A stretch of DNA of 64,000 nucleotides from Streptomyces griseiscabiei (GCF_020010925.1 NZ_JAGJBZ010000006.1:225508-289507); one strand, 5' to 3'; counted from the first letter of the stretch, positions 53,801-63,402 are shown. The notes: a model not told the origin generated them from the sequence alone. Made by a program: numbers and translations.

Positions 53801-56800
53801 GGAGTGCTCAAGGCCGTCAAGGAGCAACTGCTGTCGATCCCGGACAAGGGTCTGGGTTACGGCTTGCTGCGTTACCTGAACGAGGAAGCAAGGGCTGAGC
53901 TGGCCGCACCGACCACCTCGGCCGGCCAGATCGGCTTCAACTACCTCGGCCGTTTCTCCGCAGCGGACATGCCCGAAGAACTCCGCGGCCTCGGCTGGAC
54001 CCAACTCCCGGCCGGAGGCCTCACCGCAGACCTCGGCGACATGCCCGCCATGACCACCCTGGAGATCAACTCCGCGGTGCTGGACACCGAACTCGGCGCC
54101 CAACTGGACGCCAACGTCGGCTTCCCCGCGGGCATCCTCACCCCCTCCGAGGTCCAGGACCTCATGGACCTCTGGTCGGACGCCCTGCACGCGATCACCG
54201 CCCATGTCACCGAGCACCCGGAAGCCGGCGGCCTCACCCCCTCCGACCTCCCCCTCGTGGACGTGACCCAGCAGGACATCGAACAGTGGGAGCGGACCCA
54301 CCCCGGCCTCACCGACGTCTGGCCGCTCACCGCACTCCAGTCCGGCCTGCTCTTCCAGTCCCTCCTGGACGACGGCGCCGCCCACGACGCCTACCAGATG
54401 CAGATCGCGTTCCATGTCTCCGGCCGCGTCGACCCGGAGCGGATGCGGGCCGCGGGCCAGGCCCTCCTGGACCGCCACCCGAACCTGCGGGTCGCGTTCG
54501 TGACGGACTCGTCCGGACAGCAGGTCCAGGCGGTCGTGGACGGGGTGCCGCTGCCCTGGCGGGAGACCGACCTGCGCGACCTCCCCGAGGCCGAGCGGGA
54601 GGCGGCCTTCGAACGGTTCCTCGCCGAGGACCACACCGCCCACTTCGACCCGGCCACCCCGCCCCTGCTGCGGCTGTCGCTGGTCCGGATGACCGACGAC
54701 CGCTCCGAACTGGTCCTCACCGCCCACCATGTGCTGTTCGACGGCTGGTCCTTCCCGATCCTCATGCAGGACCTGCTCCACCTGTACGGCTCGGCCGGCG
54801 ACCCGTCCGTCCTGCCCCGCACCCGCGGCTTCAAGGACTTCCTCACCTGGCTGTCCCGGCAGGACGAGACCGAGACCGCCCGCGCCTGGGCGGCGGAGCT
54901 GGACGGCGTCACCGAACCCACCCTCCTCGCCCCGCACACGGCGGACGCCGCCGCCACTGGCGTCGGCCAGCTCGACATCCGGCTCCCGCTGGACGAGGCC
55001 CGCGCCCTCAACCGCCGCGCCGCCGAACTCGGCGTCACCGTCAACACGCTCGTCCAGGGCGCCTGGGCGGTGCTGCTGAGCCGGTCCACGAACCGTCAGG
55101 ACGTCGTCTTCGGCGCGACCGTCTCCGGCCGGCCGCCGACGGTGACGGACGTCGACTCGATGGTCGGCCTGTTCATCAACACCCTGCCCGTACGGGTCGA
55201 ACACGGCCCCGGCGACACCCTCGCCGACCTGCTCACCGGCCTTCAGCGCCGCCAGGCCGCGCTGCTGGACCACCATCACCACGGGCTCAGCGAGATCCAC
55301 CGCACCACCGGTCTGAGCACCCTCTTCGACACCCTCGTCGTCTTCGAGTCCTTCCCCGTCGACAAGGAGGGCATCGACTCCGCCAACAGCGCGGCCGGGA
55401 TCGCCTTCACCGGCATCCGCCCGTTCTCCGGCACGCACTACCCGCTGACGGTGATGGCCGCCGCCGACCCGCACCTCCAACTGGTCCTCCAGTACCAGCA
55501 GGGCGTCTTCGACCGCGAGACGGTCGAGGCGCTGGGCGGCCGGCTCGTCCGTGTCCTGCGGCAGATCGCCGCCGACCCGTCGGTGCCGGTCGGCCGTCTG
55601 GACCTGCTCGAACCGGCCGAGCACGAGCGGCTCACCGGGCTGAGCGGCACGGCCGCGGACACCCCCGCGACCACCGTCCACGCCCTGGTCGAGCGCCAGG
55701 CGGCCCGCACCCCGGACGCGCCCGCCGTCGAGGACGGCGACACGGCGCTGACGTACGGCGGGCTGAACGCGGCGGCCAACCGGCTCGCCCGGGAACTCGT
55801 CGCCCACGGTGTCGGCCCGGAGACGGTCGTCGCGGTGGCCCTGCCCCGCACCGCCGGACTGGCGGTCGCCCTGCTGGCCGTGCTGAAGGCGGGCGGCGCC
55901 TATCTGCCGATCGACCCGAGGTACCCGAGCCACCGCCTGGACCACATCCTCGGCGAGGCCCGGCCCCAACTGGTCCTCACCGACTCCGCGACCCTCTCCG
56001 TCCTGCCCCCGACGACCGTCCCGAAGCTGTACGTCGACGAGCTGGTCCTGCCGGCCGACGCCACCGACCTCGGCCGCCCGGCAGGCCCGGAGAACCTCGC
56101 CTACGTGATGTACACCTCCGGCTCCACGGGCACCCCGAAGGGCGTCGCCATCACCCACGCCAACGTGGTCAACGGCGTGCTGCGGCTGGCCGGTCCGGTG
56201 GGCATGGCCCCCGGCCGCCGGATGCTGGCCGGTACCTCGGTCAACTTCGACGTCTCGGTGTTCGAGCTGTTCACCACCCTCGCCCACGGCGGCACCGTCG
56301 AGATCGTCCGCGACGTGCTCGCGCTGGGCGAGCGGGACACCTGGCAGGGCTCGGTCATCAGCACGGTCCCGTCGGTCTTCGCCGAACTCGTCGACCAGCT
56401 GGCCGGTACGACCTCCGTGGACACCCTCGTCTTCGCCGGCGAGGCCCTCACCTCCGGCCTCCTGCGCCGGGTGCGGGAGGCGTTCCCGGGAGTGCGCGTG
56501 GTCAACGCCTACGGCCAGACGGAGAGCTTCTACGCGACCGTCGCCCCGGTGGGGGAGCCCTCGGAGTCCACGGGCAACGCCCCGATCGGCGCCCCCCTGC
56601 CCAACATGCGGGCGTACGTGCTCGGTTCGGGTCTCACACCCGTCCCGCCGGGCGCGGTGGGGGAGTTGTACGTCGCCGGGAGCATCGCCCGCGGCTACCG
56701 GGGGCGGCCCGACCTGACCGCCGACCGCTTCGTCGCCGACCCGTTCGGCGAGCCCGGCTCCCGGATGTACCGCACGGGCGACCTGGCCCGCTGGAACGAG

Positions 56801-58162
56801 GGCGGGCAGCTGGAGTACGCCGGCCGCGGCGACGTCCAGGTCAAGGTGCGCGGCTTCCGTGTGGAGCCGGGCGAGGTGGAGGCGGCCCTGACGGCCCACC
56901 CGGCCGTCGACCGGGCGGCGGTCGTCGCCCGGCCCCACGGCGACGACAAACGCCTCGTCGCCTACGTGGTGGCCGCGCCCGGCGCCGAACCCGACACCGA
57001 GGAACTGTCCGCGTACACCGCCGGGCGGCTCCCGGAGTTCATGGTCCCCGCGGCCTTCGTGCACCTCGACCGGCTGCCCCTCGCCCCGAACGGCAAACTC
57101 GACCACCGGGCGCTGCCCGAACCCGAGTTCACCGGCGAGGCCTACCGGGCGCCCCGCACGGCCCGGGAGGAGACCCTGGCGGCCCTCTTCGCGGAGGTGC
57201 TCGGCCTGGAGAAGGTCGGCGTCGACGACGACTTCTTCGCGCTCGGCGGCCACTCGCTGCTCGCGGCCAGGCTCGTCAGCCGCGTCCGCCGGGAAGTGGA
57301 TCCGGCGCTGCCCATGCGGGCGGTGTTCCAGGCGCCCACGGTGGCGAGGCTCGCCGCGTACGGCACCCGGACCGTACGGGAGGACACCGACCCGTTCGCC
57401 CGAGTCCTGACCATCAAGGCCGACGGGGACCGCGAACCCCTGTGGTTCGTCCACCTCACCGGCGGACTCGCCTGGCCCTATCTGTCCTTCGCGGCCCACC
57501 TCCCCGCCGACCGGCCGGCGTACGGCATCCAGTCGCCCGCGTGGTCCGCGCCGGCGGACGGGAATTCCGGGCACCCCGGGAACTCCGTGAACTCCGGGAG
57601 TTCCGTACTGCCGAATTCACTGGAATCCCTGGTGACGGAATACGTGACGGAGATAGTCTCTTCGCAGAAGGAAGGGCCGTATCACCTCATCGGCTGGTCC
57701 TTCGGCGGAGCGGTCGTCCACGCGATGGCCGCGGAACTCCGGCACAGGGGACATGAAGTCGCCCTTCTCGGCCTGCTCGACGCGGCCCCGGGCGGTCATT
57801 TCGCGAACGACCCGGATCTCGAACTGTCCCAGGTGCGCGAACTCCTCGGTGAATTCGGCGGGGCGGACCAGGAAGACCTCCTGGAGAAGTCGTCCGCCTA
57901 CGTGGTCCACCACGTCGAACTGCTGAAGAGGCACACCCCGCCGGTCTACGACGGCGACGTCCTCTTCTTCAACGCGACGCTGAACCCCGAGGCGCCCTAC
58001 ACGGACCAGTGGACGCCGTACGTCACCGGCGAGCTGACGGCGTACGACGTACACAGCACCCACCACGAGATGTGCCTTCCGGCGCACGCCGCCGGAATGG
58101 CGGAAGTCATCGGCCACAAGCTCGACGAGCTCGACAAGGCCCGGGACGGCAAACCGTCCTGA
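41807..58162 (+). CDS. Four-module NRPS, C-A-T-E / C-A-T / C-A-T-E / C-A-T-TE, identical A-domain codes
   Basis: 5451 residues from a GTG at 41807 (AAGGAG ten bases upstream). Module 1: C 1-440 (HHIAADG 129), A 462-960, T (Ser 1007), E 1060-1525 (HHLVVDG 1193). Module 2: C 1560-2015 (NHVLFDG 1706), A 2028-2510, T (Ser 2556). Module 3: C 2612-3065 (HHIAGDG 2740), A 3072-3580, T (Ser 3621), E 3677-4138. Module 4: C 4149-4610 (HHVLFDG 4307), A 4618-5108, T (Ser 5150), TE 5198-5445 (GWSFGG, Ser 5298). In all four A domains FDVSx[14 protein letters not shown] and [11 protein letters not shown] give D-V-F-S-F-A-A-Y-A-K, the general type I associate with piperazate. Modules 2 and 4 start with DCL-type C domains after E domains, so the product should carry D,L,D,L residues. 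The TE should cyclise or release it. Confidence 0.9.
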   Translation: MIPLSFAQRRLWFIDRFEGPSATYNVPLALHLTGEPDTRALTASIRDVIGRHESLRTILYDEDGVPYQRILPPEEIRPDIPVVDVEPGRLSEAIAEAVSYTFDLYTEIPVRARILRQAPDRHVLLLLFHHIAADGESGAPLLRDLGLAYTARRAGRAPEFPELPVQYADYALWQRELLGDEKDPDSLVSRQLAHWEGELAGLAQPLQLPVDRTRPSVASHRGDTVEFTLEPELLAQVEELATERGLSVSMVLQSVLAVLLQQLGGGDDIPIGSPIAGRGDEDLADLVGFFVNTWVLRVRLDGNPAFEDVLEQVRERALNAYDNQDAPFEMLVDRLSPERSTAYNPLFQVLFAWQNITRPELDLPGLEARLDFEQLDTKTSKFDLEFNIARHHDGQGARGTIEYALDLFDRSTAESIGARFVRVLRQLMADPALPVGAVDTLDPAERRSLLVDMNATAEPVPALTLARLVEEQAALAPDAEAVVHEGTSLTYGELDARANQLAHVLTERGVGPETVVAVALPRTLDLPVALLAVLKAGGAYLPIDPKYPSHRLEYILGEARPQLILTDSDTVAVLPDTDAPKLYLDTLDLTGSPTETPDAGTHPHNLAYVMYTSGSTGTPKGVALTHHTLVNGVLQLAETVDLGKDSRTLAGTSVNFDVSVFEIFTTLTHGGTVELVRDVLVLGERAARGEGWTGSLISTVPSVFAELMDQIAGTTTVDTLVFAGEALSSTLAARVREAFPGVRVVNAYGQTESFYATAFAIDDSRRWHGEGSAPIGTPLGNMRVYVLGPGLTPVPRGVAGELYVAGQVARGYHGRAELTADRFVADPYGPPGSRMYRTGDLARWNAEGRLEYLGRGDNQVKVRGFRIEPGEVEAALTAHPGIAQAAVVARSHGTTKQLVGYVVPAYSSDSASTDLRAGVETAELRAFVARRLPDFMVPSAFVVLDRLPLAPNGKLDRKALPEPEFTGGEYRAPGNERERVLAEVYAEVLGLERVGVDDDFFAVGGDSIRSIQVVSRARTQGVEVTPRQIFEHRTAAELASVVTEQTSATVALEEYEGGGTGEFPLLPIAEYMLELGGSHDRFSMAVLAELPVGIDRAGLVATLNAVLDRHDVLRARLDGHRLSVPAPGSVDAGTLLRRVGHDGPWDETCDARVAAELDAATGRLDPAAGIMAQFVWFDPADSGTPGRLVLALHHLVVDGVSWRILLPDLAAAWQQVRDTGRARLPATGTSVRRWTHALIEEANSPERQAELGLWKRVLDGPDPLLGRRPLDPAVDTRGSLDFVRVQLPADTTEALLTRVPAAFHGGVNDGLLAALALAVAKWRRARGVYEPSTLLKLEGHGREQDAVPGADLSTTVGWFTSLFPVRLDVAGIDLDEAFRGGPAAGSAVKAVKEQLLAIPDKGLGYGLLRYLNEETRAELAPHQGRGELRDQPRTTRTQQTAGQIGFNYLGRFSTADMPETLRGLGFTQLSELSAPLDADMPAMSALEINSLVIDTEEGAQLDASIGFPATLFAKEDVEELVTLWFAALTALADHVTGSEAGGLTPSDLPLVQVTQQDIELWERTYPGLADVWPLTALQSGLLFHTMLNDGSWDAYQMQMSFHVTGDVDADRMRTAGQALLDRHPNLRAAFVTDSSGRQVQAVIDGVELPWREIDLTHLPETEREASFERFLTEDHAAAFDPAVPPMLRMTLVRMTGETSELVLTANHVLFDGWSFPHLMKDLLHLYGSGGDPAVLPRVRGFKDFLGWLARQDHEASERAWARELEGVDEPTLLVRGGAPASGSHGIGSVDVPLPLDEVRALTRRAAELGVTVNTLVQGAWAVLLGRLTGRQDVVFGATVSGRPHAVPDVDSMVGLFINTLPVRVEYAPGDSLAEVLTRLQRRQAVLLDHHHRGLGEIQRTTGLSTLFDTLVVFESYPVDRAGLDEANAAAGIAFTTIRPSTGTHYPLTVMADADPHLRLALQFQEHVLDRADVEAFAARLALVLRQLADDPTLPIGLVDLLEPAEHRRLLELSGTTAPTPGTPVTRLFEQRAAAAPDAVALLFEGARMTYERLDARANRLARVLVDRGVGPETVVAVSLPRSPDLAVALLAVLKAGGAYLPIDPKYPSHRLGHILGEARPTLVLTDSATAAVLPETGAPTLYVDGLDLTTGPATAPAVTVHPGNLAYVMYTSGSSGTPKGVAITHCALANGVHGLADRLGVRAGSKVLAGTSINFDVSAFELFTTLAHGGTAEIVRDVLVLGERDHWNGAVISTVPSAFAELLDQIADRTAVETVVFAGEALPSALVTRVREALPGVRVVNAYGQTESFYATTFDAAGWDGTGSAPVGTPLPNMRAYVLGSGLTPVPPGAVGELYVAGHLARGYRGRPDLTADRFVADPFGEPGSRMYRTGDLARWNADGQIEYVGRGDVQVKVRGFRIEPGEVEAALAAHPAVGQTAVIAREGRGTNAGKVLVAYVVPASGVSTDELDTEELADFAARALPEFMVPAAHVVLDRLPLMPNGKLDRAALPAPEFAGVPYRAPRTKREEILARLYGEVLGVHEVGIDDNFFDLGGHSLLATRLISRIRTELRVEIPIKVVFGHPTVAELTARLSSGDTVRTPLRRVRTRPERLPLSFAQRRLWFIDRFEGPSATYNIPMALRLTGDLDTEALAEAIRDVVTRHESLRTVYRAAEDGTAYQVVLEPGEFTLPVPVVEVAPDEVPAAVERAAGHHFDLAADIPVRAGVLRCGPGEHILTLLIHHIAGDGESMAPLIRDISTAYAARREGLAPEFPELPVQYADYTLWQRDLLGDATDPDSPLAAQSAYWRRELAAVPQPLRLPVDRPRPPKASYRGEMLDFSIDDDLLVAVERLAREHDVTVSMIMQSVLAVLLHQLGGGDDIPIGSPIAGRTDEALADQVGFFVNTWVLRAELSADPTFEELIAQVRDKALAAYANQDAPFERLVELLNPERSTAYHPLFQVMFAWQNFAQADFDLPGLAVSYVPTPTGTAKFDLFFNLTEVTGPAGREVEGLLEFATDLFDRATAERIADRFVRVLRQLVAAPAARVGAVDLLDETERDQVLHRLNDTAEPTPQVTLTELVEKQVAATPDAVAIVSGDTTLAYWELNARANRLARELAAHGVGPETLVAVSLPRTAELPVALLAVLKAGGAYLPIDPKYPSHRLDHILTEAAPTLVLTDSETVSVLPDTDVPKLYVDGLDLTDRSPDNLPVTARPQNLAYVMYTSGSTGTPKGVSLSHHTVVNGVLRLVPRTGVRKGSRILAGTSVNFDVSVFELFTTLSVGGSAEIVRDVLVLGERDTWNGTMISTVPSAFTELLDQLADRLTVETVVFAGEALPTTLVDRMRERIPGVRVINAYGQTESFYATTFTADGSGGGTGSAPVGTPLGNMRAYVLGPGFGPAPVGVTGELYIAGDIARGYRGRPDLTAERFVADPFGPPGSRMYRTGDLARWNADGQLEYAGRADSQVKVRGFRIEPGEVEAAITAHPGVDRAAVVVREHGNSKQLVGYVVPVDAGSGPGGGQGLGDTDFDLTAGLTTRDLRSFVAERLPEFMVPAAFVVIERLPLAPNGKLDTRALPEPEFTGGEYRAPATAEEEILVGVYADVLGHARVGVDDDFFAVGGDSIRSIQVVTRARAQGVEVTPREIFEHRTVAELARVARTTGTAELLEEFEGGGTGTLPLLPVARYMLELGGDFDRFSMSLPLELPLGIDRAGLVATLDAVFDRHDLLRSRLTGESLEVGPTGSVDTASLIRRIACDGTWDEEWLRTAAGELDEATGRLNPAAGTMAQFVWFDPADPATPGRLLIALHHLVVDGVSWRILLPDLAEAWQQVRTNGTAELPPVGTSVRRWTHALIEEANSPERTAELELWRGVLDGPDPDLGARPLDPAVDTRSTLDHLSVRLPVAVTEALLTKVPAAFHGGVNDGLLAALALAVAKWRRGRGLDEPSTLVRLEGHGREQDIVPGADLSTTVGWFTSMYPVRLDTTGFDLDEAFEGGEATGGVLKAVKEQLLSIPDKGLGYGLLRYLNEEARAELAAPTTSAGQIGFNYLGRFSAADMPEELRGLGWTQLPAGGLTADLGDMPAMTTLEINSAVLDTELGAQLDANVGFPAGILTPSEVQDLMDLWSDALHAITAHVTEHPEAGGLTPSDLPLVDVTQQDIEQWERTHPGLTDVWPLTALQSGLLFQSLLDDGAAHDAYQMQIAFHVSGRVDPERMRAAGQALLDRHPNLRVAFVTDSSGQQVQAVVDGVPLPWRETDLRDLPEAEREAAFERFLAEDHTAHFDPATPPLLRLSLVRMTDDRSELVLTAHHVLFDGWSFPILMQDLLHLYGSAGDPSVLPRTRGFKDFLTWLSRQDETETARAWAAELDGVTEPTLLAPHTADAAATGVGQLDIRLPLDEARALNRRAAELGVTVNTLVQGAWAVLLSRSTNRQDVVFGATVSGRPPTVTDVDSMVGLFINTLPVRVEHGPGDTLADLLTGLQRRQAALLDHHHHGLSEIHRTTGLSTLFDTLVVFESFPVDKEGIDSANSAAGIAFTGIRPFSGTHYPLTVMAAADPHLQLVLQYQQGVFDRETVEALGGRLVRVLRQIAADPSVPVGRLDLLEPAEHERLTGLSGTAADTPATTVHALVERQAARTPDAPAVEDGDTALTYGGLNAAANRLARELVAHGVGPETVVAVALPRTAGLAVALLAVLKAGGAYLPIDPRYPSHRLDHILGEARPQLVLTDSATLSVLPPTTVPKLYVDELVLPADATDLGRPAGPENLAYVMYTSGSTGTPKGVAITHANVVNGVLRLAGPVGMAPGRRMLAGTSVNFDVSVFELFTTLAHGGTVEIVRDVLALGERDTWQGSVISTVPSVFAELVDQLAGTTSVDTLVFAGEALTSGLLRRVREAFPGVRVVNAYGQTESFYATVAPVGEPSESTGNAPIGAPLPNMRAYVLGSGLTPVPPGAVGELYVAGSIARGYRGRPDLTADRFVADPFGEPGSRMYRTGDLARWNEGGQLEYAGRGDVQVKVRGFRVEPGEVEAALTAHPAVDRAAVVARPHGDDKRLVAYVVAAPGAEPDTEELSAYTAGRLPEFMVPAAFVHLDRLPLAPNGKLDHRALPEPEFTGEAYRAPRTAREETLAALFAEVLGLEKVGVDDDFFALGGHSLLAARLVSRVRREVDPALPMRAVFQAPTVARLAAYGTRTVREDTDPFARVLTIKADGDREPLWFVHLTGGLAWPYLSFAAHLPADRPAYGIQSPAWSAPADGNSGHPGNSVNSGSSVLPNSLESLVTEYVTEIVSSQKEGPYHLIGWSFGGAVVHAMAAELRHRGHEVALLGLLDAAPGGHFANDPDLELSQVRELLGEFGGADQEDLLEKSSAYVVHHVELLKRHTPPVYDGDVLFFNATLNPEAPYTDQWTPYVTGELTAYDVHSTHHEMCLPAHAAGMAEVIGHKLDELDKARDGKPS
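46074..46095 (+). repeat. Dispersed palindromic repeat, copy 6 (inside an NRPS epimerase domain)
   Basis: The core GGCGCGGGGAACTGCGCGA lies in frame in the first epimerisation domain. It encodes QGRGELRDQ within a roughly 15-residue segment ([21 protein letters not shown]) that is absent from the otherwise very similar second E domain, which reads [20 protein letters not shown]. It is thus an insertion into a coding region. Confidence 0.85.
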
Positions 58163-58169
58163 CCCCGTC

Positions 58170-58195
58170 GCGGGGCCTCCACCCACCGGCCCCGC
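58170..58195 (+). terminator. Hairpin after the large NRPS gene
   Basis: GCGGGGCC (58170-58177), a 10-nt loop, GGCCCCGC (58188-58195), eight bases after the NRPS stop. There is no T run. It may protect the long mRNA end or partly terminate before the piperazate genes. Two tandem TTCCGAAGCGCC units (58261-58285) lie further on. Confidence 0.55.
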
Positions 58196-58303
58196 GAACC
58201 CGTCCCCGGGGCGAACCCACAAGGAATGCCCCGGGGGCGGAAAAACCCACCGAAGAGCCCTTCCGAAGCGCCTTTCCGAAGCGCCGAGAATTGGTAGGTC
58301 CGA

Positions 58304-58999
58304 ATGTTCGTTCCCGATCCGTACCGGGAGCCGGACGGCTCGTGGATGACCGAGCTGATCCGCCTCAACCCCTTCGCCCTGCTGGTCTCCAACGGCCCCG
58401 CCGACGCCGACCCGTACGCCACCCACCTCCCCGTGCTCCGGGACCCGGAGTGGACCGGCGAGTGGACCGAGACCCTGGCCGGCGGCCGGCTCATCGGCCA
58501 CATGAACCGGGAGAACCCGCACTGGACGGCCCTGGAGACCGGCACCCCGGTCCTCATCACCTTCACCGGCCCGCACGCCTATGTCTCGCCCACGGTGTAC
58601 GACATCACCCCCGCCGCACCCACCTGGGACTTCACCTCCGTCCATGTCCACGGCGTCTTCCACAAGATCGAGGCCGCGGCGCCCGGCGAGGACTCGCTGG
58701 AGGTCTGCAAGGACACCGTGAAGGCGTACGAGCGTGACTTCGGCGCCGCCAGGGCCTGGGACATGTCCCGCTCCATCGACTACTTCGCGACGATCCTGCC
58801 CGCGGTGGGCGCCTTCCGCGTCGAGATCACCGGCGCCGAGGGCATGTTCAAGCTCAGCCAGGAGCAGGACGAGGAGATCCGCGACCGGGTCCGCGAGGAC
58901 TTCGCCCTGCGCGACTCCACCCAGTACCGCGAGACGGCCGGCCTGATGGACCGCATGGAGAAGACCGGCACGATCAAGGGCTGCCCGGTCCACCACTGA
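58304..58999 (+). CDS. ktzT: Piperazate synthase (KtzT-like, PaiB fold)
   Basis: A 231-residue protein of the FMN-binding split-barrel (PaiB) family: MFVPDPYREPDGSWMTELIRLNPFALLVSNG ... YATHLPVL ... LIGHMNRENPHW ... VLITFTGPHAYVSPTVY ... CKDTVKAYERDFGAARAWDMS ... GAFRVEITGAEGMFKLSQEQ. KtzT from kutzneride biosynthesis has this fold but binds heme and closes the N-N bond of piperazate from N5-hydroxyornithine; its heme-ligating His is at about residue 65, and here His66 in LIGHMN matches. The gene directly precedes the ornithine N-hydroxylase gene, the classic ktzT/ktzI pair. A general PaiB-type regulator is the alternative, but the context argues strongly against it. Confidence 0.88.
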   Translation: MFVPDPYREPDGSWMTELIRLNPFALLVSNGPADADPYATHLPVLRDPEWTGEWTETLAGGRLIGHMNRENPHWTALETGTPVLITFTGPHAYVSPTVYDITPAAPTWDFTSVHVHGVFHKIEAAAPGEDSLEVCKDTVKAYERDFGAARAWDMSRSIDYFATILPAVGAFRVEITGAEGMFKLSQEQDEEIRDRVREDFALRDSTQYRETAGLMDRMEKTGTIKGCPVHH

Positions 59000-59019
59000 G
59001 CCCGGCTCGTGTCCCCTGA

Positions 59020-59048
59020 GTTCAACTGTCCGACCGCCACCGTCGTTG
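59020..59048 (+). promoter_or_regulatory. StrR-like binding site upstream of the N-hydroxylase gene
   Basis: GTTCAACTG (59020-59028), 11 bp, CCGTCGTTG (59040-59048). The left half-site differs from the StrR half-site GTTCGACTG by one base, and the right half is partial. It lies 54 bp before the hydroxylase start and could be a target of the StrR-like activator. Confidence 0.4.
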
Positions 59049-59102
59049 ACGCCCCAAAAAGACGCAACGTACCTTTCCAGCACACCACTTGCGGGAGAAT
59101 TC

Positions 59103-60431
59103 ATGGAAGCTCACACCGAAGCTTACGAGGTCGTGGGAATAGGATTCGGGCCGTCCAACCTGTCGCTCGCCATCGCCCTGGAGGAGCAGCGCGGAAAGGA
59201 CGAGAACCCGCTCACCGCGGCCTTCTTCGAGAAGCAGCCCTCCCTCGGCTGGCACCGCAACATGCTGCTGCCCGACACAAAGATGCAGATCTCCTTCCTG
59301 AAGGACCTGGCGACCTTCCGCAACCCGGCCTCCCAGTGGAGTTTCATCGCCTATCTGCACGCCGCCGGCCGCCTCGCCCAGTTCGTGAACAACCAGGACT
59401 TCTTCCCCACCCGGAACGAATTCCACGACTATCTCGACTGGGCCGAATCGAGTTTCTCGGACCGGGTCACCTACAACAGCGAGGTGAGCGCGGTCCACCT
59501 TCCCGAGGGGTACACCGGCGGCCCCGTCGACACCGTGCGCGTCGAGGTGAAGGACAACGGCCCGCGCGGCGGCACCCGTCTCGTCGAGGCCCGCAACCTG
59601 GTCGTCTCCACCGGCCTGGTCCCCACGATGCCCACCGGCATCGACCGCGGCGCCCGCGTCTGGCACAGCTCCGAGTTCCTCGGCCGGTTCAACACCCTCG
59701 ACAAGGACCGCGTCCGCCGGTTCGCCGTCGTCGGCGCCGGCCAGAGCGCCGCCGAGATCACCCGGTACGTCTACGACACCGTCCCGCACGCCGAGGTCTA
59801 CGCGATCATGCCGTCGTACGGCTACTCGATCGCCGACGACACCCCCTACGCCAACCGCATCTTCGACGCCGACGCGGTCGACGACTACTACGGAGGCACC
59901 GACCGCACCCGGGAGTCGTTCTGGCGCTACCACCGCAACACCAACTACGGCGTCGCCGACGACGAGGTCATCCGCGACCTCTACCAGCGCGCGTACGACG
60001 ACGAGGTCGCCCGGATCAAGCGCCTCCACCTGCTCAACCTCTCCCGGGTCCGGACCGTCGAACAGACCGCCGACGGGGCCCGGCTCACCATGCACTCCGT
60101 GCGGGACGACTCCACGTACGGCCTCGACGTCGACGCGATCGTCTTCGCCACGGGCTACGACGCCATGGACCCGACGCCGCTGCTGGGCGACCTGGCCCGG
60201 TACTGCCTGCGCGACGAGCAGGGCCGGCTCCGGGTCGAACGCGACTACCGCCTCGTCACCTCGCCGGAGCTCGGCGTCGGCATCTACCTCCAGGGCGGCA
60301 CCGAGCACACCCACGGCCTCGCCTCCGCGCTGCTGTCCAACATCGCCATCCGCAGCGGTGAGATAGCCGACGCCATCGCGATGGACCTGGCGGCACGACA
60401 GCACGCCCCGGCGGGCTCCGGCATCGCCTGA
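59103..60431 (+). CDS. ktzI: L-ornithine N5-monooxygenase (KtzI-like)
   Basis: A 442-residue flavin monooxygenase of the SidA/PvdA/IucD class: FAD motif [14 protein letters not shown] (residues about 10-23), [26 protein letters not shown] (substrate and FAD contacts), the NADPH motif [10 protein letters not shown] (about 210), and the C-terminal [13 protein letters not shown] and [16 protein letters not shown]. In piperazate clusters it hydroxylates the side-chain nitrogen of ornithine, giving the substrate of the KtzT-like enzyme next to it. GGGAGA precedes the ATG. Lysine hydroxylation is the alternative, but there are no siderophore genes here. Confidence 0.9.
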   Translation: MEAHTEAYEVVGIGFGPSNLSLAIALEEQRGKDENPLTAAFFEKQPSLGWHRNMLLPDTKMQISFLKDLATFRNPASQWSFIAYLHAAGRLAQFVNNQDFFPTRNEFHDYLDWAESSFSDRVTYNSEVSAVHLPEGYTGGPVDTVRVEVKDNGPRGGTRLVEARNLVVSTGLVPTMPTGIDRGARVWHSSEFLGRFNTLDKDRVRRFAVVGAGQSAAEITRYVYDTVPHAEVYAIMPSYGYSIADDTPYANRIFDADAVDDYYGGTDRTRESFWRYHRNTNYGVADDEVIRDLYQRAYDDEVARIKRLHLLNLSRVRTVEQTADGARLTMHSVRDDSTYGLDVDAIVFATGYDAMDPTPLLGDLARYCLRDEQGRLRVERDYRLVTSPELGVGIYLQGGTEHTHGLASALLSNIAIRSGEIADAIAMDLAARQHAPAGSGIA

Positions 60432-60471
60432 CCGGCCAACCAGTCCACATCCAAAGGGAGTTGAACCCGAC

Positions 60472-60687
60472 ATGAGCACCAACCCGTTCGACGACGCCAA
60501 CGGCACGTTCCACGTCCTCGTCAACGACGAGGAGCAGCACTCGCTGTGGCCGGCCTTCGCCCCGGTCCCGGCGGGCTGGCGGGCGGTGTTCGGCGAGGCG
60601 GGCCGGCCGGAGTGCCTGGAGTACATCGAGCGGCACTGGACCGACCTGCGACCCAAGAGCCTCCGCGAGGCCATGGCCGCCGTATGA
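60472..60687 (+). CDS. mbtH: MbtH-like protein
   Basis: A 71-residue protein with the full MbtH pattern: [38 protein letters not shown] ... [17 protein letters not shown], including the three conserved Trp residues. MbtH proteins bind A domains and are often required for their solubility and activity. It is likely the partner of some or all A domains in this cluster. AGGGAG supports the start, and the stop overlaps the next gene as ATGA. Confidence 0.95.
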   Translation: MSTNPFDDANGTFHVLVNDEEQHSLWPAFAPVPAGWRAVFGEAGRPECLEYIERHWTDLRPKSLREAMAAV

Positions 60688-61577
60688 GCCCCCGCCGCGA
60701 GGGCGTCCTTCCCCGCCCTCGCGCGGTGCCGCGCCGCCGGACCCCCCTCCGGCCGGCGGCGCGGCACCGCGGGGAGCGCACCGCCACCCGGCGCCGGTAT
60801 CTGATGTGCCAGCCGTATCCGTTCGACGCGGTGGAGGCCGACCGGCCCTGGACCGACCGGACCTCCGCGCCCCTGACCTCCCGGCGGGCCCTGATGCAGT
60901 GGGGCCGCCTCTACAGCCTCTATCTCTCCCTGGGCCACGACGTCCGCCTGATCGGACCGCTGCCCGGACTGCCGGACGCGGTCCGCGCGGCGGCGACCGC
61001 GACGGTGGTCGACGGGCGGGTGCTGGGGGCGCGGCGGGGCGGCCCGGCGGGGGAGCCGGCGTATCTGGACTGGTTCCGCGCCCAGGGCTTCACCGAGGTG
61101 CGGGGCGCGGTGTACGCCAACGAGGGGGCGCGGGACCATCTGGCCACCACGCGCTGGCTGCTCGCCGGGCGCCCGCTGGGCAGCCCGCCCGAGGCCCACC
61201 GTGAGGCGCTGGACTACTTCCGGCGGCCCCTGATCAGCCTGGAGCTGGCCGACTCCCGCTTCGGCCGTCTCGACACCGCGCTGTCCGTCCTGGACGGCGA
61301 CGAGATCATGTACTGCCCGGACGCGTTCTCCGAGGTCAGCCGCGATGTCCTGGCCGGTCTCTTCCCCGACGCGCTGCTCGTCGACGAGGCCGACGCGGTG
61401 GGGCTGAACGCGGTGAGCGACGGCCTCCACGTGATCCTGCCGGAGGCGGCGGCCGGAGTCATGGACCAGCTCCGTGACCGGGGCTTCCGCCCCATCGGCC
61501 TCGACCTCTCGGAACTGGTGCGGGACGACGGCGGCATCAGATCCTGCACGCTGGAGCTGGGACCGGGCGCCTCATAG
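60684..61577 (+). CDS. DDAH/amidinotransferase-fold protein with altered active site
   Basis: 297 residues if started at the ATG coupled to the mbtH stop; an ATG at 60804 is the alternative, but homologues begin with RRYLMCxP, which lies across it. The body resembles dimethylarginine dimethylaminohydrolases ([28 protein letters not shown] ... [10 protein letters not shown] ... [19 protein letters not shown] ... [25 protein letters not shown]). The nucleophile Cys in SCTLEL is kept, but the His normally in the phrase FYHLDT is replaced (FGRLDT), and the FAANG substrate loop reads RAAAT. It may be an inactive relative or have a new reaction. Its place in the operon suggests a role in making or editing an arginine- or ornithine-derived unit, possibly supplying ornithine for piperazate. 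Confidence 0.75.
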   Translation: MSPRREGVLPRPRAVPRRRTPLRPAARHRGERTATRRRYLMCQPYPFDAVEADRPWTDRTSAPLTSRRALMQWGRLYSLYLSLGHDVRLIGPLPGLPDAVRAAATATVVDGRVLGARRGGPAGEPAYLDWFRAQGFTEVRGAVYANEGARDHLATTRWLLAGRPLGSPPEAHREALDYFRRPLISLELADSRFGRLDTALSVLDGDEIMYCPDAFSEVSRDVLAGLFPDALLVDEADAVGLNAVSDGLHVILPEAAAGVMDQLRDRGFRPIGLDLSELVRDDGGIRSCTLELGPGAS

Positions 61578-61622
61578 CTCGGGCCTGCGGGTTCGTCGGC
61601 GACCGCGGCCCGGTGGGGCTTC

Positions 61623-61765
61623 TCGCGCAGTTCCCCGCGCCCCTGAAAAGCAGGGGCTGCGCCCCATGCTTTTCCCCCGCCCACCCCTCGCCTTCCAGAC
61701 GCGCCCGGCCGTGGTCTTTCAGGCCCGCAGGGCCTGGTCTTTCAGGGGCGCGGGGAACTGCGCGA
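61623..61765. repeat. Dispersed repeat, inverted pair (copies 7 and 8)
   Basis: Two cores in opposite orientation, 61623-61644 and 61744-61765, enclosing the hairpin AAAAGCAGGGGC...GCCCCATGCTTTT and a CAGGCCC stem. It is the same composite organisation as 4592-4748. Confidence 0.85.
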
Positions 61766-61886
61766 GAAGCCCCACCGGACCCGCACCCGCCGACGCACCT
61801 GATCGCCCCCGAGGGCCGCGCAGCCCACAAGCCGCGCGGCCCTCTACTCATGTCCCCCCACAAACCCGAACAGTTGAACGCGATAG

Positions 61887-61914
61887 GAAACATACCGCTG
61901 TCCCGGTATGTTTC
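61887..61914 (+). promoter_or_regulatory. Perfect 28-bp ARE upstream of the P450 gene
   Basis: An inverted repeat with 11-bp arms: GAAACATACCG, CTGTCC, CGGTATGTTTC. It is the best autoregulatory element in the window, 60 bp before the P450 start. It strongly suggests direct repression by an ArpA-like receptor encoded 31-34 kb away in the same cluster. Confidence 0.88.
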
Positions 61915-61973
61915 AAGCCATCCGGTCGCGGCCCGGCCGTCGGCGGACACCACGTCCCATGGATGGAGACACC

Positions 61974-63203
61974 ATGTCGCAGGAAGTCCTCAGCCTGACC
62001 TCGAAGTTCGTCAGCACCCCCGGCGGCTTCACCGCCCTGCGCGAGCAGGCCCCCCTCGTCCGCGTCACCCTCCCGGACGTGGAGACCCCGGTCTGGCTGG
62101 TCACCCGCTACGCGGACGCCAAGGCCGCCCTCACCGACCCCAGGTTCGTGCGGGACAGCGCCAAACTCCCCGGCCAGGACGGTCCGAGCATCGCCGACCA
62201 GATGATCGAGGCGTACGGGCTGCCCGCGGAGTACCGCGACTACCTCGGCATCCTCGTGCTCGCCGACGGCGACGACCACACCCGGATGCGCACCCTGATC
62301 ACCCGCGCCTTCACGGCCCGCCGGATCAACGCCCTGCGCCCGAAGATCGAGAAGATCACCGCGGACCTGTACGCGGAGATGGCCGCCCGGGGCGAGTCCG
62401 ACCTGCTGGAGAACCTCAGCCACCCCCTGGCCGGCTTCGGGGTGTGCGAACTGATCGGGGTGGACGCGGCCGACCAGCCGCAGATCTGCGCCTGGATCCG
62501 CGACTACATCTCCGGCGACCCGGAGCGCTTCATCCCGGCCCTCAAGGGCATGGTCGAGCACTGCAAGCGGCTCATCGAGGAGCGCACGGCCGCGCCCTCG
62601 GACGACCTGATCTCCGAGCTGATCCGGGTGAGCCAGGAGGAGGGCGACTTCGGCGAGACCGAGATCGTCGCCGTCTTCCTGCTGCTGATCAACACGGGCA
62701 TCATGCCGCCCGCCCACTTCATCGCCGACGCGATCCTCGCCCTGCTCGACCACCCCGACCAGCTCGCCCGGCTGCGCGAGGAGCCCGAGCTGCTGGCCGG
62801 CCGCGCGGTCCCCGAACTCCTGCGCTTCACCACGCCCGTGCCGATCGGCGCCCCCCTGTACGCCACCGAGGACATGGAGTTCGCCGGGATGCCGGTCCGC
62901 CGGGGCGAGGCGGTCACGACCGCGCTGCTCGGCGTCAACCACGACCCGCAGGAGTTCCCGGACGGCGCCGACAAGCTCGACATCGGCCGTGAACTCGGGC
63001 GCGGGGTGGGCCACATGGCCTTCGGTCACGGCCCGCACTTCTGCATCGGCGCCGCCCTCGCCCGGCTCCAGGCCGAGGTGGTCCTCGACACCCTGTTCGT
63101 CCGCAACGACGGTCTGACCCTCGCCGTGGACCGCGAGGCCCTGGAGTACGTGGCCATGCCGGGCGACGGCATCCACCTGGTCTCCCTGCCGGTACGCCTC
63201 TGA
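61974..63203 (+). CDS. Cytochrome P450 with atypical I-helix
   Basis: A 409-residue bacterial P450 started at the ATG at 61974 (GGAG upstream; ATG at 61959 possible). The ExxR motif (VPELLRF) and heme loop FGHGPHFCIGAALA (axial Cys about 357) are intact. The I-helix, normally AGxETT, reads TGIMPP (residues 241-246), so both the acidic residue and the Thr needed for standard oxygen activation are missing. Similar losses occur in P450s acting on carrier-bound substrates or doing unusual chemistry. It probably modifies the peptide or a carrier-bound residue. Expression is likely under the butyrolactone switch through the ARE. Confidence 0.9.
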   Translation: MSQEVLSLTSKFVSTPGGFTALREQAPLVRVTLPDVETPVWLVTRYADAKAALTDPRFVRDSAKLPGQDGPSIADQMIEAYGLPAEYRDYLGILVLADGDDHTRMRTLITRAFTARRINALRPKIEKITADLYAEMAARGESDLLENLSHPLAGFGVCELIGVDAADQPQICAWIRDYISGDPERFIPALKGMVEHCKRLIEERTAAPSDDLISELIRVSQEEGDFGETEIVAVFLLLINTGIMPPAHFIADAILALLDHPDQLARLREEPELLAGRAVPELLRFTTPVPIGAPLYATEDMEFAGMPVRRGEAVTTALLGVNHDPQEFPDGADKLDIGRELGRGVGHMAFGHGPHFCIGAALARLQAEVVLDTLFVRNDGLTLAVDREALEYVAMPGDGIHLVSLPVRL

Positions 63204-63381
63204 GCGCGCCGGGCCCGCCCCCGCGATCCCCGCTCTCCCCGTCCCCCTCCTCCCCTCCCGCGCGGTCAACTCTGGACTGGACACCCGCCCTTGGACGATC
63301 CTTGACGGACAGTCGTGGGGGCCGGGTTCACCTCCCTCGGACCTTCCCGTATCTCCCGTACCCCTTGCGCATCCCGATCGA

Positions 63382-63402
63382 CGGCCCGCCCGGAGCGGGC
63401 CG
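63382..63402 (+). terminator. Hairpin upstream of the kinase-like gene
   Basis: CGGCCCGC, loop CCGGA, GCGGGCCG, then TTCGG. It lies in the 267-bp gap after the P450 gene and is a plausible end for the P450 transcript, though with no T run. Confidence 0.5.

Larger units (their letters stand above)
61578..61973. other. Intergenic region before the P450 gene
   Basis: 396 bp without a gene: an inverted pair of dispersed repeats (61623-61765), a GGCCGCGC/GCGCGGCC stem near 61815-61839 that may end the operon transcript, a StrR-like half-site CAGTTGAAC (61871-61879), and the perfect ARE at 61887-61914. Confidence 0.65.

Noticed and set aside
46187..57574. Very long minus-strand frames (up to 2262 codons) opposite the NRPS gene
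   Set aside because: Repetitive VxxxGDRxVG-type translation is the mirror of conserved NRPS codons; they repeat once per module because the NRPS modules repeat.
58304..58999. PaiB-type transcriptional regulator
   Set aside because: The fold is the same, but the pairing with an ornithine N-hydroxylase in an NRPS cluster and His at the KtzT heme position favour piperazate synthase.
59103..60687. Hydroxamate siderophore cluster
   Set aside because: Although an ornithine N-hydroxylase and MbtH are present, there is no N-formyl/acetyltransferase, siderophore exporter, ferric uptake gene or iron box, and none of the A domains reads as hydroxyornithine-type.
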